64,000 nucleotides of DNA from Asterella californica (taxonomy: Eukaryota > Streptophyta > Marchantiopsida > Marchantiales > Aytoniaceae): NCBI GenBank assembly GCA_036924285.1, contig JAYKYS010000001.1, positions 36,765,501 through 36,829,500 on the forward strand. The letters are read 5' to 3'. Below the pieces are notes generated by a model. It was not told where the DNA came from. It saw only the letters and a program-made list of their open reading frames with translations, and did not search any database. This document shows positions 24,718-35,659 of this stretch, piece by piece. Positions within the stretch are counted from its first letter, which is position 1; every line of letters starts with the position of its first letter. Position numbers and translations under genes: made by a program.

Positions 24718-25789
24718 GGACCTACGGTAGTTCCAACAGGAACATCACAGCTTGCTATAGACACATCTCAGATTCTTCAGGCGTTGGCTGCCTTGATTCA
24801 GCAGCAACCTGCAATTGGAAGAGCTGAGCAAAAATCCACAAAGGCGTTACAAGCAATTGTTGATCGATGTGAGCGATATGATGAAAGAGACGTTACTAGA
24901 TACCTGCGGAAGTATGTGGGTGAGATGGAACTGGTCAGAGCACCTGAAGTTGAGGTAATTTTGAGGAAACTGGCTCGATGGGATGCAAGGGTTGATTGTG
25001 GTCTCTGAACTGAGAGAGAAGGTGAGAATTCTATAGAGGAGACATCTAGGTGGATGGACTCTCTTTAAACGTGCATTGAGAGGAGGAATGAGGAGTTCGC
25101 TTCTAGCACTTACTGGTACGAACACTACAGCGATGACTGGGGATTCTGCAGAAGCTGATGTGTATATTGGGAGAGTTGAGGTGCGCTCTAATCCAACTAT
25201 GGTTGAGCAAGCTGCTGAGGTCCTCAGTTGAAATGATGAAGAGAGGTGTAGAAAGCATTAGGAGGGCTACAGGATGGAGAGATCTCGTAGATGCAACTTC
25301 TATTCGAGCGTTTTTAGAAGTGAGTAGTGAACAAGATGTCTTAGTGGAAGACAAAAGACGACGGGATGCTTCCGACCTAGATGCAAAGGTACCGATGACA
25401 GTGACCGTCGGAGAGTTATGAGGAGGAGAGCAGCGGAACCATCACCATCTGTATAACTGATAGGTTTCCTGCTGCAGAGGATGTACCCTCTATCTCTACA
25501 GCTCCACCACTTGCAGTAGATCATATGGAACGTGTACAAGATTTGCCACAGGAGACTACTACTACAGATAGAGTACAAGATAAGAGGTTTACATCACATG
25601 AAAAGAGAAAAGCTCCAGCCTACAAGTTAGCTACAGACATCGAAACATCAACAGACTTACGTGCTGTTCTGGAGCAACGTATTTTGGATGCTGGAGTTGA
25701 GTTTACTCTTTGTGAGATACTAGGTATCGCAAAGAGAGAGTTTCATGAGTTGATAATTGACATCATGAAGAGAAAGCATCATCTTGGTG
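24718..25789 (+). pseudogene. E5 gag, internally deleted
   Basis: Recognisable stretches are QILQALAALIQQQ near 24770, YLRKYVGEMELVRAPEVE near 24900 and, near the end, LGIAKREFHELIIDIMKRK, a signature found just before protease in many plant Ty3/gypsy elements. The minus-strand copy at 37055-39184 has the same stretches in the same order plus about 0.9 kb that is missing here, including its zinc knuckle. Frames change repeatedly. Coding similarity ends near 25775, next to the junction with E3. Confidence 0.65.
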
Positions 25790-25794
25790 CTCAG

Positions 25795-26721
25795 CGTCTC
25801 CTCCTGTGAATCCGACTCCGATCCAGAATGAATGATTGGGAAAGATGTGCTCTTCCTAGGCACACTCCTAGGCCCCATCTTCCTCAATGATGACGCGTCT
25901 TCCGTACCGCTAGAGTCGTCTTCTCGCACCATAAGCGTCTTCTGATGAGTGTCCGGTCTCGTCTGAGGCACTAAAGTGGGAGGGGCAGTTGCGACTGCTG
26001 CTCGGTTGTCTTCTCCCGAGGTTGCTTCTTTCACCTCGCACTGTCCTGTTGGCCCATACCTTGCCAACTGATCTTCTGTCAAGTCCCCCTTGGACACGTA
26101 CAGATAACAGAAGAACGAGATGAGGTGTCCTCTTGCTGGGGTGCCCAAGTACACCAACTCTGCCTGAACGTAAGCGTGGAAGAAGGCGTCCCAATTGATA
26201 GGCAGCTCCTCCCAAATGGCTTCTAGGAACTCCACGTCCTAATCTCCAAGGTAACTCGTCTTCTGTGTTTTCCCCTTGGGAAAGAGGTGAAGAAATAGTT
26301 TCGTCAGAAGACGCTTCTGCGGCTCCCGGTACGCTTCTACCTTCCACTCATTCCTTCCTTGTCTATCTTCCAAGAAGAGGCAAGTCGTGCTTCCAAGCAC
26401 ATGTCACTTCCATGAGATCATGGGTAAGATCTTTTTCTCTAGCTTGTATCCTCAGTTCTCTGATTCTGACCGATGAAAGGTCCTGCGCCACCACTCCGTC
26501 GTCTAGGAAGATGGTCTTCCACGAGCTACCCCTGCCTTTGCAGGTACAAGGTTACGAGAAGGCAGTGTTGTCCAAACCTCCTCCAAAGACCTTGGTCCGT
26601 GAGGTTCCAGTCCCATAGGAAGAAGTCGAGATCCAACTCCTTGATGAAGGGTTTGACCTCTGCCAACTCTGCTGCCGGCAACATCAATCCTCGAGGAGCA
26701 TCGACATGCTTTGAGCCTCTG
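25795..26721 (-). pseudogene. E3 accessory ORF, N-terminal part
   Basis: Read on the minus strand, coding-like text runs from about 26690. It includes ELAEVKPFIKELDLDFF, LWRRFGQHCLLVTLYLQ, a shift, SWKTIFLDDGVVAQDL, a shift, then WKVEAYREPQKRLLTK. From 26235 an open frame contains WEELPINWDAFFHAYVQ and RGHLISFFCYLYVS, followed by a Ser/Asp-rich tail. Spacing of aromatic residues suggests a folded globular domain of about 200 residues before an acidic tail. It parallels the plus-strand accessory ORF of E4. The tail is cut at about 25794 and resumes at 17731. No known domain is assigned. Confidence 0.5.
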
Positions 26722-28370
26722 TTACACTAAGCCACATGTCACGTCAGTTTGGCACTTTGGCTAGGTTGACCGAGTGCGAAGTGGCGCATCCCGGTAAGGC
26801 CGTTAGTGCCATTAGGGTGAGTTGGTGAGAGAGCCCACTAGGGGTATACTTCGCAGGTAGGGCTTGGAGGCCTTAGTTCTTCGAGTTGAGTCTTCAAGCT
26901 CTAGGCTATGGTGGATAGTTTAGTTGAGTGTAACCCGAATTCTCTTCGTGCTTAGAGTTGGTTTGGCTTGACCGTTTGTGAGTAATCTTTGTTGTAGTGT
27001 TGGAGATGGTAATTTCTCTGTTCAGATTTACTCTGTATACCACAAATATTGTGGTACACTTGTGTATGTGTATGACATCGTCCATATGTTATATGTATGT
27101 GTGGTGTATCTCTGAAAGCGATGTATGTTGTGTAGCGATGTGTATGCGCACGACACACATGTACTTGCTGTGAGTCGAAGGCTCAGTCCTTCCCAAGTCC
27201 TCACAGTCTAGCTTCCATTCTCAGAAGACGAATCTAATCTTCCAGAAGACAGCTATTCCGTCTTCCGGGATTATAACAGTGCTTCCTAAGTAGCTCTCGT
27301 CTTCCGAGCTATATCTAAATAATTCTAACTAAGCAAGGCATCGCATGGATTACCAAGAAGACAACCCACTTTGCATTTCATCCTACTTCCTAACAGAAGA
27401 TACAAGATACGTGAAAAGCACAGTGTACGAAAAGTTCAGAAGATGATCGTGGGCTCCTGCTATGACAGTGACCTCCAGGAAGACTCATGGGACAGCTTCC
27501 GACTAATTGATGTACTCGGAAGACTTCTCGTAGCCAGGCTTCCCATCACTGATCTCATTTGTCTTCGACTTCCGACACGTAATCTAGCCTCACAACAGAC
27601 ACGAAACATTCATACTCTGTTCTTCCGACTCTATACCTCTCATACACGCTCAGAAGAAGCTTGCTGCATGACGGGAAGACATGACCCTCGACCATTCTCT
27701 CCAGATCCTGTCAGCAAGACTTCTCACAACTCTCTTCTAAGTTCGGGAAGAAGAAGGAATATGCTGCTATAGGTCGGACAGAAGAGACCTGTAAAGGACC
27801 CTCACGTCTTCTCGCACATTCTGCCAGCCTTCCCAATCTTCTAGTCTCTCTAGGAAAATGTGGATTTGAGAAGCTCGGAAGATCGGGAGACACATGCATG
27901 GTTCCCAACTTCCAGCTTCTCGAAACAACAATCAACTCACCAAGTCACTCAGGATTCGTACCAAGCTTCTCTCAACACAAAACCAATCCAATTCAATCTC
28001 GATACGAACTGAACACAATCGTCTTCCGAAGACGTTCAGACATTCAGAAGCGTCTTCCGAAGATGTTCAAATCTTCAAAAGCGTCTTCTATCCATGGGTT
28101 CGGGAACAGAGGTGTGGTAGGATAGAGAAATTGATAGTCAAGTGATCGAATTTAAGAATGAGAGATGGGGAAGCTCGATTCCTACTTGGAAAGAAGTGGG
28201 AAGATGGCTGTCGAAAATTGGACAACGCTTCCGCGTCCAGTTCTCATAGAGGGAATTTCAGGGTAGGGGAATCGATCGATGGGCTTCTTGCAAACGAGCG
28301 AGGAAGCGCGGGGACATCAAATCAGAGACGGGAAGCGGTGGGAAAGAGAAAGAACATGAGAAGAACCTCA
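26722..28370. other. GTCTTC-rich non-coding stretch
   Basis: No gene is supported. GTCTTC/GAAGAC hexamers are frequent, often as CTTCCGAAGAC-type runs, as in the E3 LTR candidate and at 35660-36370 beyond E6. A TATGT/GTGT low-complexity run at about 27010-27165 resembles the one at 16790-16920, which would fit a second, diverged E3 LTR. Plus-strand frames at 27371-27772 and 27894-28145 are compositional. Confidence 0.45.
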
Positions 28371-28374
28371 GTAC

Positions 28375-29174
28375 TGTAAGCCGGCCTGTCTCTCACCCAG
28401 AGGTACCTCAGATGACTAGGATTACTAGTGCACCTTAATTACAAAGATTCAATTATACAATGCTCACTTCACTCAACACTCTGACCCGTATGATCACATC
28501 GGTCTCTCTAATAGCGTTCTTGCAAACAAGTTCTAACCCCGCTCTCCACATTGCATCACATAGTACTCAAGGACTCCCAAGGTCTCCAATGCTCACTTTA
28601 CTTATAGACAGGAAAATGAGAGTGTCTTCCACCCTCTCAACTCCTCCTTATATATTCTACAACTTCTTACCGCGGTAACTTTCACTAAGTTACGTTATCT
28701 CATGGTAAGTGCGCAATCCCAAATAGTTGAACTTCTAAAGACTACCAAGACTTTAAGAATAGCACACACATTACTTGTTCTCCTTTATTAAAGTAAGAGA
28801 TTCTCTTACTTTAGCTTTTGTAAAGTGTTAACTTTCCACGCTATCCAATCAGAAGACGACAACAAACTAATACGTCTTTTGAGGAGCATCTTTAGATCTT
28901 TGTGCATGACTTTCCATCATGCATCCAATCAACGATGGTCAACAAAGTTACATACTTTTGAGAAGCATATTTAGAGCTCCGCACTTGTTCACATAGTGCC
29001 ATAGTGGAACCTCTAATAGTTTCCTCAACTTAGTTATAACTATCTCAGCTAGTTATGGCTACTTTTGATCACTCTAGATTTAGATCTTCGAACTAGAGTA
29101 ACCTATAAGATAGTCATACCTAATGAAATTTATATAAGCACATACACAAATGATGGGATACTTGTGATGTGACA
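28375..29174 (-). repeat. E6 3' LTR
   Basis: On the plus strand it reads TGTAAGCCGG...GATGTGACA, 800 bases, which is TGTCACATC...CCGGCTTACA on the element strand. The TATA element appears as TTATATA at 28648-28654. The CTGGGTGAGAGACAGG-like end motif is near 28386-28405. Confidence 0.9.
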
Positions 29175-29189
29175 TTTACCCCCAGACTT

Positions 29190-32183
29190 AATTTTCACTC
29201 CGTCCTCGGAGTGAAGTATCACGTTGATGAAACTTCTTCAGCTTGTCGTGGTTCACTCGGTCGAAGAACGTACCACTCCTTTCTTGAAGATCATAGGTGT
29301 TATTACTCCACACTTTGGAGATGATGAAAGGCCCAAAATATCGATGTAAGAACTTCTTTTGAACTCGCTTGTGCCTAATAGCATCTCATAACATCACCCA
29401 CTCACCCTCTTGAAATGACTGTAATTTTGTTTTGTTCTTCGTCAAGCGATTGTCATAGCTCTTCTTTTGTTGTAGCTGAGCCATCTCAATTCATTGAGCT
29501 GCATCGTCTCTATTCTCCTCCAGCTCCAACAAGGTTTCTCTCCTCTCTTTCTCAACTACTGGACCGTCCTTTCTCTTCAATCCAGCTTGCAAGGTCTGAA
29601 AGGTGGTTAGGTCGAACTAGATTGATAATCTGGATTCCAACCCATACACCATCTTGAAAGGTGAATATCACGTAGACGTCTTCACTGTTGTACGATATTC
29701 TCATAGAACCGCATGAAGACGCTTGTCCCAATTGTGTTTGGTCCCTTCCATGTCAGCATCCTTTGCTAACATTTGACACAAGGTAAAGTTTGTCCTCTCT
29801 ACCAAATCGTTTGAACTAGGTTTATATGAAGTAGTAACCATCTGAGAAATGGAGAAGTGTGTGCACATAGCAGTAGTCATACCACTCACAAATTCTCGAC
29901 CCCTATCAGAAACTAACTCCAGGGAACATCCAAACCGAGTAATGATCCGTTCGTACCGAAATCTACCCACCTCAACTTCTCCAATAGTTACAAGAGGTCT
30001 AGCTTCTACCCACTTTGTAAGGTAATCTGTGGCTACAACAATATACTTATTGTTGCGACGAGTGCGATTCAAAGGTCCAACAAAATCTATTCCCTATTTC
30101 TCGAAAGGTCCAAGAATCGGAATAGATCTAAGAGGAGTAGAAACACTGGATTTGATAGCGAAAGCTTGACAAACATCACAAGTTTTACAATACGTCAGGC
30201 AGTCTAACATCCCCCTCCAATTGTATCCTGCGTCAAGTATCTTGAGGACCGTCAACTTACCTGCGAAATGTCCTCCACATACTGAACCGTCATGAAATTC
30301 TTCCATGAGTCATAGAGACTCCTCCTTGCTCGTAGCTCTTCTCAAGACCCCATCAACTCCTTCACGAAGTAACACACCTTCCACCACCGAGTAAAGTTGA
30401 CTTCGTTTCACCAACGCCTTCTTCTCTCTGGTCCGCATCCCATCTGGATAGACATCTTCCATAACAAAATCTCAAATTTCTTGATATTCTATTGGGATAC
30501 TAGAGTTGCTCATCAAGATCATCAAATCTTCATCAGGAAAGGTGCATCCACCGGCTCCTCTCCATCACCATCGTAAGCTCTAGATAGCAAATCTACATTC
30601 GCGTGTTTCTTTCCTGATCGATCGTAGATCTCATCATCGTACTCTGACAATAAGAGCTTCCACCTTGCTAATCGTCCTTCGACCATAGGTTTATTGAAGA
30701 TGTACTTCAATACCTTTTGATCTGTAACGATAGTGAACTTACCTCCTATGAGATAATGTCAAAATTTTCTCAGAGCATAGATCATTGCTAATCCTTCTCT
30801 CTTTGTCACAGAATAATTTCTCTCTGCCTTGACCATTTGCCGACTAGCATATGCGATAGAATGATCGCTATCTTCAACATCATACTGACTTAAAGTACAT
30901 CCTACTGCTATATTTGAAGCATCCGTATATAGAATAAACTGTTTATTCCAATCGAGCTTAACCAAGATTGGAGCTGAAGTAAGCTTTCTTCAGTTCCTCA
31001 AAGGCGGCTAGAGCTTCTTCATCTCCTAAAATCAACACGTAATCTACTCCCTTCTTCAGATATACAGTCAAAGCATATGCTTTATGTGAGAACGAGAGTA
31101 TAAACCTTCGATAATACCCCATCATACCTAAAAACTGTCGTAGCTTAGTGAGAGTAATAGGAAAAGGGAGTTCTAAGATCTTCTACACTTTCTCTGGATC
31201 TACGGCACTGCCGTCTTTGGATATGATATGATCCAAGAGTAACCCTTCCTCACACCCAAAAATACATTTCTCCGGATTGAGAGATGCATTTGCTACATCT
31301 AAACATTCTAAGACCTTTACAAGGTGCTCAAAATGCTTCTCCTTACTCCCGTAAACACAAAAGTCATCTATAAAATCTCTCACAAACTTTCCTAAGAAAG
31401 GTTCGAACACTTTGTTCATAAACCTTTGAAACGTCGCATGAGTATTACACAGACCAAATGGCATAACTCGAAATGCAAACGTACCCCACGGAGTAGTGAA
31501 AGTGGTAAGGTGTTGATGTTCCGGTGCAATTTTGATCTGGTTATATCCGCTATAATCATCTTCAAAGCTGTACCATTCGTTTCTCGCCACTTCTTCCAAG
31601 ATCTCGTCGATGAAAGGCAGAGGTTTGTGACAGCATTGAGCTTTTTGTAATCAACACATATCCTCAATTTGCCATTTTTCTTCTTTACGATCACAATGGG
31701 TGATACCCATCCAGAATGTTCCACCTCGTAAATGAACCCAGCAGTGTGCAGCTTCTCAATCTCTTCTTTCACCAGATCCTCCTTTGATGAATTTTCAGAT
31801 TCTGAATCTAAAGAATTGATACCCACATCAGAAGTAGTATCGACAACTTCTAACTCCCAATAGTCCGATATGGGTCGATTTGATTCTGACGTCCCAACTT
31901 GATCTTCGAGCAATGGAACTTTGATCCGGTGGTGATTCGGTCCGATGCGTAAAAAACCTTTGTGCTAGTTATCTGTTGCATGTACTGCTCGAAGCCAAGG
32001 TCTTCCGAGCAACATTTCATAACTTGACTCTTTCAAGATTTGAAATGTCATGTTTACTTGCACTCCCATTATTGACACACAAACTCTCTCCAGCACTCCC
32101 AATGACCTAACTCGTTGTCTGTTAGCCATACCAACCGTGATACTAGAAGGACGAGTTGGTACTAGATCTAGCTTCCTCATGAG
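29190..32183 (-). pseudogene. E6 pol: protease remainder, RT, RNase H, integrase
   Basis: In minus-strand order: the end of protease (32180-31965, with LLGRPWLRAV), then reverse transcriptase (about 31760-31100) with WVSPIVIVKKKNGKLRICVD, FGLCNTHATFQRF and FIDDFCVYG. RNase H (about 30940-30640) follows with YTDASNIAVG. Integrase (about 30306-29650) has GGHFAGK, CKTCDVCQAF, TDYLTKWVEARP and SDRGREF. The integrase tyrosine codon that is TGA in E1 and E2 is intact here (RYERIITRFG). Stops include TAG in place of a Trp codon near 30093 and several others toward the C-terminus, where frames are badly scrambled. Confidence 0.85.
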
Positions 32184-33670
32184 TCATACCGAGATGGCAT
32201 TTATTGCCGATCCTCCATCGACAAGAACATCTGAGACATCTCTCCCATTCATACGAGCCTCTACTTTTGATGCCTTGTTGCACACCTCTCCTTCACTAGC
32301 ATCTAAAGCACTCACGTCGACCGTAGAAGGATTTACCTTCTTGTTTCGACCTCGTCGAGAGCTTAATCCGCTATGAAGTTCTTTCCTCACCGAAGGATTC
32401 AGAGCAATCAACTGTCCCACAGTAATGTTTGCTCGTTGCTTACCCACGTCTTCCACCACATTGTACTTTGATTGCTCCATTGAAATTGTGAAATCAGTAT
32501 TTCCTAATTTCTTCCACCGCTCTTTGGTTTTTGAAGAAGATTTGCTACTCCGAGTATTTTGACTTGGAGAATCTTCCATCACGACAGGTTCTCCCTCGTC
32601 GAAATGCGTCCTCATCTTGGACCAACAACTCTACAAATTGAAAACCTTCTCGTACATCTTGTGGCTCCAAGATGTCAATGCATGCTACACCTTTGTCCTT
32701 GCTTCGTGAAGTTGAAGCTCCATCCGCCGTTCCATCATTACGACTTGGACAATTACGTTGGAAATGTGATCCTCCACACGTAAAACATCCTTGGTTCGTG
32801 TAGTTACTTGGTGATCCTTGCGGTGGTCCACCTCTAGACTGATAGTTCTCATAACCTCGTGAGCCTCCTCCAACATGTGGACTCCGGTATTGCAACAAAT
32901 TCACCATATTGATCTTCAAATCTGCAAGAGATTCTGTCAGACTTTTCAACTCATCACGAAAGTCGGGAGTAACAGATCTAGATGGTACATTAGCTGTAAC
33001 CGCACTAGTAGGAGTATCGGAGTTAGATTCTGAAATCAAACAGTCGAAACACTCGCAGGCATCAGAGTTGGCATGCTCGGCACTTGCACATCTCCACATG
33101 TTGCCCCAACAGTCATTGGTTGCAAGTCGTCTCCATCCAGACTCTCTTCCATCCTGGTTGTGATCTTCATTGCATCACCCTTTGAAGTTGGTCTCTCATA
33201 CCGCACTTGTGTTCGAATCTCCGACCTCAATCCTCCAATAAAATTCTTTGTGAACATTGCTCCAATGCCCATCATCGTTAGCTCTACTACATCTCCACTC
33301 TTTCGTAAAACCATCCGAAACTTCTGCTCTAATTTCTCCACCCTCTCGGCGTAAGTCTTTACTTTCTCTTTCTCTCCTTGTTTGAGATAAGTTACCTCTA
33401 CCATTAGCTTCTCGTAACTTTCATTGGAAGAAAAGTTTTAATTAAGGCCTCCGTCAATACTTCCCAAGTATCAACTGGAGTCCTCACTACGCTTCTCTTC
33501 TTTCTATGCTCATACCATGTCAATGTAGAATTCTCAAGAAATTCAGGTATCAACCCTACCCACTCGCTCTTCTTTCGATCTCCATTGCCAATGCATGCTC
33601 GTTTGAAGTCCCTCACAAATCCTTCTACGTCTTCTCCATCCTTTCCGTAAAACACCAGAAGTTTCTCCAT
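32184..33670 (-). pseudogene. E6 gag with protease active site
   Basis: The frame starts MEKLLVFYGKDGEDVEGFVRD at 33670. A shift near 33415 interrupts FLPDES, another near 33070 breaks the linker, and another near 32600 separates the zinc-knuckle part from the protease part. The knuckle CFTCGGSHFQRNC has CX2CX3HX4C spacing. The protease active site DGGSAINAIS lies near 32205. Every piece has a direct counterpart in the open E7 frame. Confidence 0.85.
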
Positions 33671-33805
33671 TCTTCTCTTCTTTTCTTCTTCTTACTCAAG
33701 GTACTGCTTGTGGATGTAAAGATCGTACTTCATTGCAATCCACAATTTCCCCGTTGAGCTCCATCCTCTCCAAAGGTTAGAATAAGCTTGACCCTCATGG
33801 TCATC

Positions 33806-34270
33806 TTATCTCTCGTATAACAGACTATCTCCATCCTCGCTAGAGATCTTCACTCGTTCCGTTTCTACACTCAACCTTCTCTCGAGACCTTCGGCTACAG
33901 TTTCTAGCAAAGCAACCACTGCGCTACACTCGTGCTCAACTGGAATCCCGTCCACTCCACATCTAGGACAAAAGGTTGTAAGGTCAATGACATCTTGTCT
34001 AGGGGAAGAAGGACCTATGTGTAAGCGTAAGTTGATCAACCCTCTTCGCTCACGCAAAAGTCTATTCTTCGTAGGACACTTGTTCACTTTATGTCTTTCT
34101 TCTCCACACAAAAAGCACCTCGAGTTCTTCTCCTGGTTCTTACGACTACTCTCTACTTCTTCCTCAAATTCTAGTCAAAATTCTCTTTTCGTCAGATCAG
34201 CGGTAACTATCACCGAGTAGCCTTGAGGAATCTTGCTCAACCTCAATTTCCACTCTTGCTGTCCTTCCAT
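33806..34270 (-). pseudogene. E6 ORF0: zinc-knuckle accessory ORF upstream of gag
   Basis: It starts MEGQQEWKLRLSKIPQG at 34270 and ends TAA at 33806-33808, 155 codons, the same length as in E2 and E7. An in-frame TGA at 34175-34177 (codon 32) replaces the CGA arginine codon found in E7. The CCHC knuckle CX2CX4HX4C is near residues 52-65, and the second cluster CPRCGVDGIPVEHEC is near residues 101-115. The C-terminal half after the clusters is helical and charged. The role is unknown. Confidence 0.72.
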
Positions 34271-34847
34271 GGCGATGATTTGTAATACATCTCTCTCACT
34301 ATGTAGCTTGTTTGACACTTTTGATCACTCGACCATCCTCTCGCTTAGCAATCTCTCACATTACTAAGTAGAAGCTTAACTTGTCAACTCCGAGCCTCAG
34401 AGATCAAACAAAATCCTCTCCAAGAATTCTGAAATTCCTTCACTTTTGTCACTCTTCAGTATGCGATATAACAGATTTGATCCCTTTCGCTTCGAATGCC
34501 ATAACTCAAGTTCTACTCGAACAATTCATGCATGATTTGGGTGCTTAGATAGCTTATCTTGCAAGCTACAAGCATGAAAGATTTCAAGGTCTAACTCTGA
34601 AAACTGAAAATATGAAAATGACTGTAAACTCTTTCCCGAGAGCTCATTGTTTGGTACCGAAAAACCCCCTTAACTTCCAAAAGACATAACTCTCTCTTTA
34701 CAATTGATCTCTCAGAGATATAAAGCTTGTTGGAAAGCTTATCTTGCCCTCTATAACATAGTGAATGTAAAAAGGTTTTGAACTCATGTTAAAAAACAGA
34801 CATAAACTGTACTAAAGACTAAATACAAATCTTTGTATCGAGGTCTC
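34271..34847 (-). other. E6 untranslated leader
   Basis: No gene is seen between the primer site and ORF0. The text matches the E7 leader (61292-61866) closely in reverse complement, including GATAAGCTATCTTGCAAGC-type words. Confidence 0.65.
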
Positions 34848-34861
34848 GGCAACGGAACCAA
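34848..34861 (-). promoter_or_regulatory. E6 primer-binding site
   Basis: The minus strand reads TGGTTCCGTTGCCGAGA a few bases after the 5' LTR, the same site as in E2 and E7 with one or two changes. Confidence 0.78.
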
Positions 34862-34864
34862 AAA

Positions 34865-35655
34865 TGTAAGCCGGTCTGTCTCTCACCCAGGGGTACCCCA
34901 GATGACTAGGATTACTAGTGCACCTTAATTATAAACATTCAGTTATACCCATGCTCACTTCACTCAACACTCTGATCCGTATGGTCACATCGGTCCCTCT
35001 AATAGCGTTCCTGCAAACAAGTTCTAACCCCGCTCTCCACATTGCATCACATAGTACTCAAGGACTCCCAAGGTCTCCAATACTCACTTTACTTATAGAC
35101 AGGAAAATGAGAGTGTCTTCCACCCTCTCAACTCCTCCTTATATACTCTACAACGTCTTACCGTGATAACTTTCACTAAGTTACGTTATCTCATGATAAG
35201 TGCGCAATCTCAAATAGTTAAACTTCTAAAGGCTACTAAGACTTTAAGAATAGCACACACATTACTTGTTCTCCTTTACTAAAGTAAGAGATTCTCCTAC
35301 TTTAGCTTTTGTAAAGTGTTAACTTTCCACGCTATCCAATCGGAAGACGACAACAAACTAATACGTCTTTTGAGGAGCATCTTTAGATCTTTGTGCATGA
35401 CTTTCCATCATGCATCCAATCAGCGATGGTCAACAAAGTTACATATTTTTTAGAAGCATATTTAGAGCTCCGCACTTGTTCACATAGTGCCATAGTGGAA
35501 CCTCTAATAGTTTCCTCAACTTAGTTATAACTATCTCAACTAGTTATGACTACTCTAGATTTAGATCTTCGAACTAGAGTAACTTATAAGATAGTCATAC
35601 CTAATGAAATTTATATAAGCACATACACAAATAATGGGATACTTGTGGTGTGACA
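34865..35655 (-). repeat. E6 5' LTR
   Basis: It is 791 bases, TGTCACACC...CCGGCTTACA on the element strand. The TATA element is TTATATA on the plus strand at 35139-35145 and would drive transcription leftward through E6. It is followed on the plus strand by GTAC, the target duplication. Confidence 0.9.
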
Positions 35656-35659
35656 GTAC

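Larger units (their letters stand above)
17737..25789 (+). mobile_element. E4/E5: Ty3/gypsy unit in permuted order (pol, ORF, promoter region, gag)
   Basis: Reading the plus strand gives a gag-protease linker, protease, reverse transcriptase, RNase H, integrase, a polypurine-like run, an accessory ORF, a TATA box, then gag up to the same gag-protease linker where the unit began. Gag therefore follows pol. The unit lies inside the minus-strand accessory ORF of E3, and both junctions show CTCAG (17732-17736 and 25790-25794). Two explanations fit: integration of a one-LTR circle opened in the linker, or remains of two head-to-tail copies. The gag and pol halves cannot be proven to belong to one family from this window alone. 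Confidence 0.55.
13560..28374 (-). mobile_element. E3: old minus-strand retroelement, interrupted by E4/E5
   Basis: Read on the minus strand, the parts are an accessory ORF (26721-25795, resuming at 17731-17202), a non-coding LTR-like region, a tRNA-Asp-like primer site (15562-15541) and a gag (15200-13560). The gag stops inside its second zinc knuckle where E1 and E2 entered. The accessory ORF is split by the 8-kb plus-strand unit E4/E5. No pol was found for this element in the window. The upstream limit is unclear: GTCTTC-rich text continues past 26.7 kb and resumes beyond E6 at 35.66 kb, so E6 also appears to have landed in it. Confidence 0.55.
28375..35655 (-). mobile_element. E6: full-length minus-strand Ty3/gypsy retrotransposon
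   Basis: Two direct LTRs (28375-29174 and 34865-35655) enclose, in minus-strand order, primer site, leader, ORF0, gag, protease, reverse transcriptase, RNase H, integrase and polypurine tract. GTAC flanks both ends (28371-28374 and 35656-35659), again a 4-base duplication. It is the same family as E7 and a cousin of E2. The two LTRs differ at roughly one base in twenty by eye, and the coding region has numerous stops and shifts, so it is older than E2. Confidence 0.92.

Noticed and set aside
27371..28145. Three plus-strand frames of 75-133 codons
   Set aside because: No domain, no similarity between them, and the region has the GTCTTC-rich composition that opens frames by chance.
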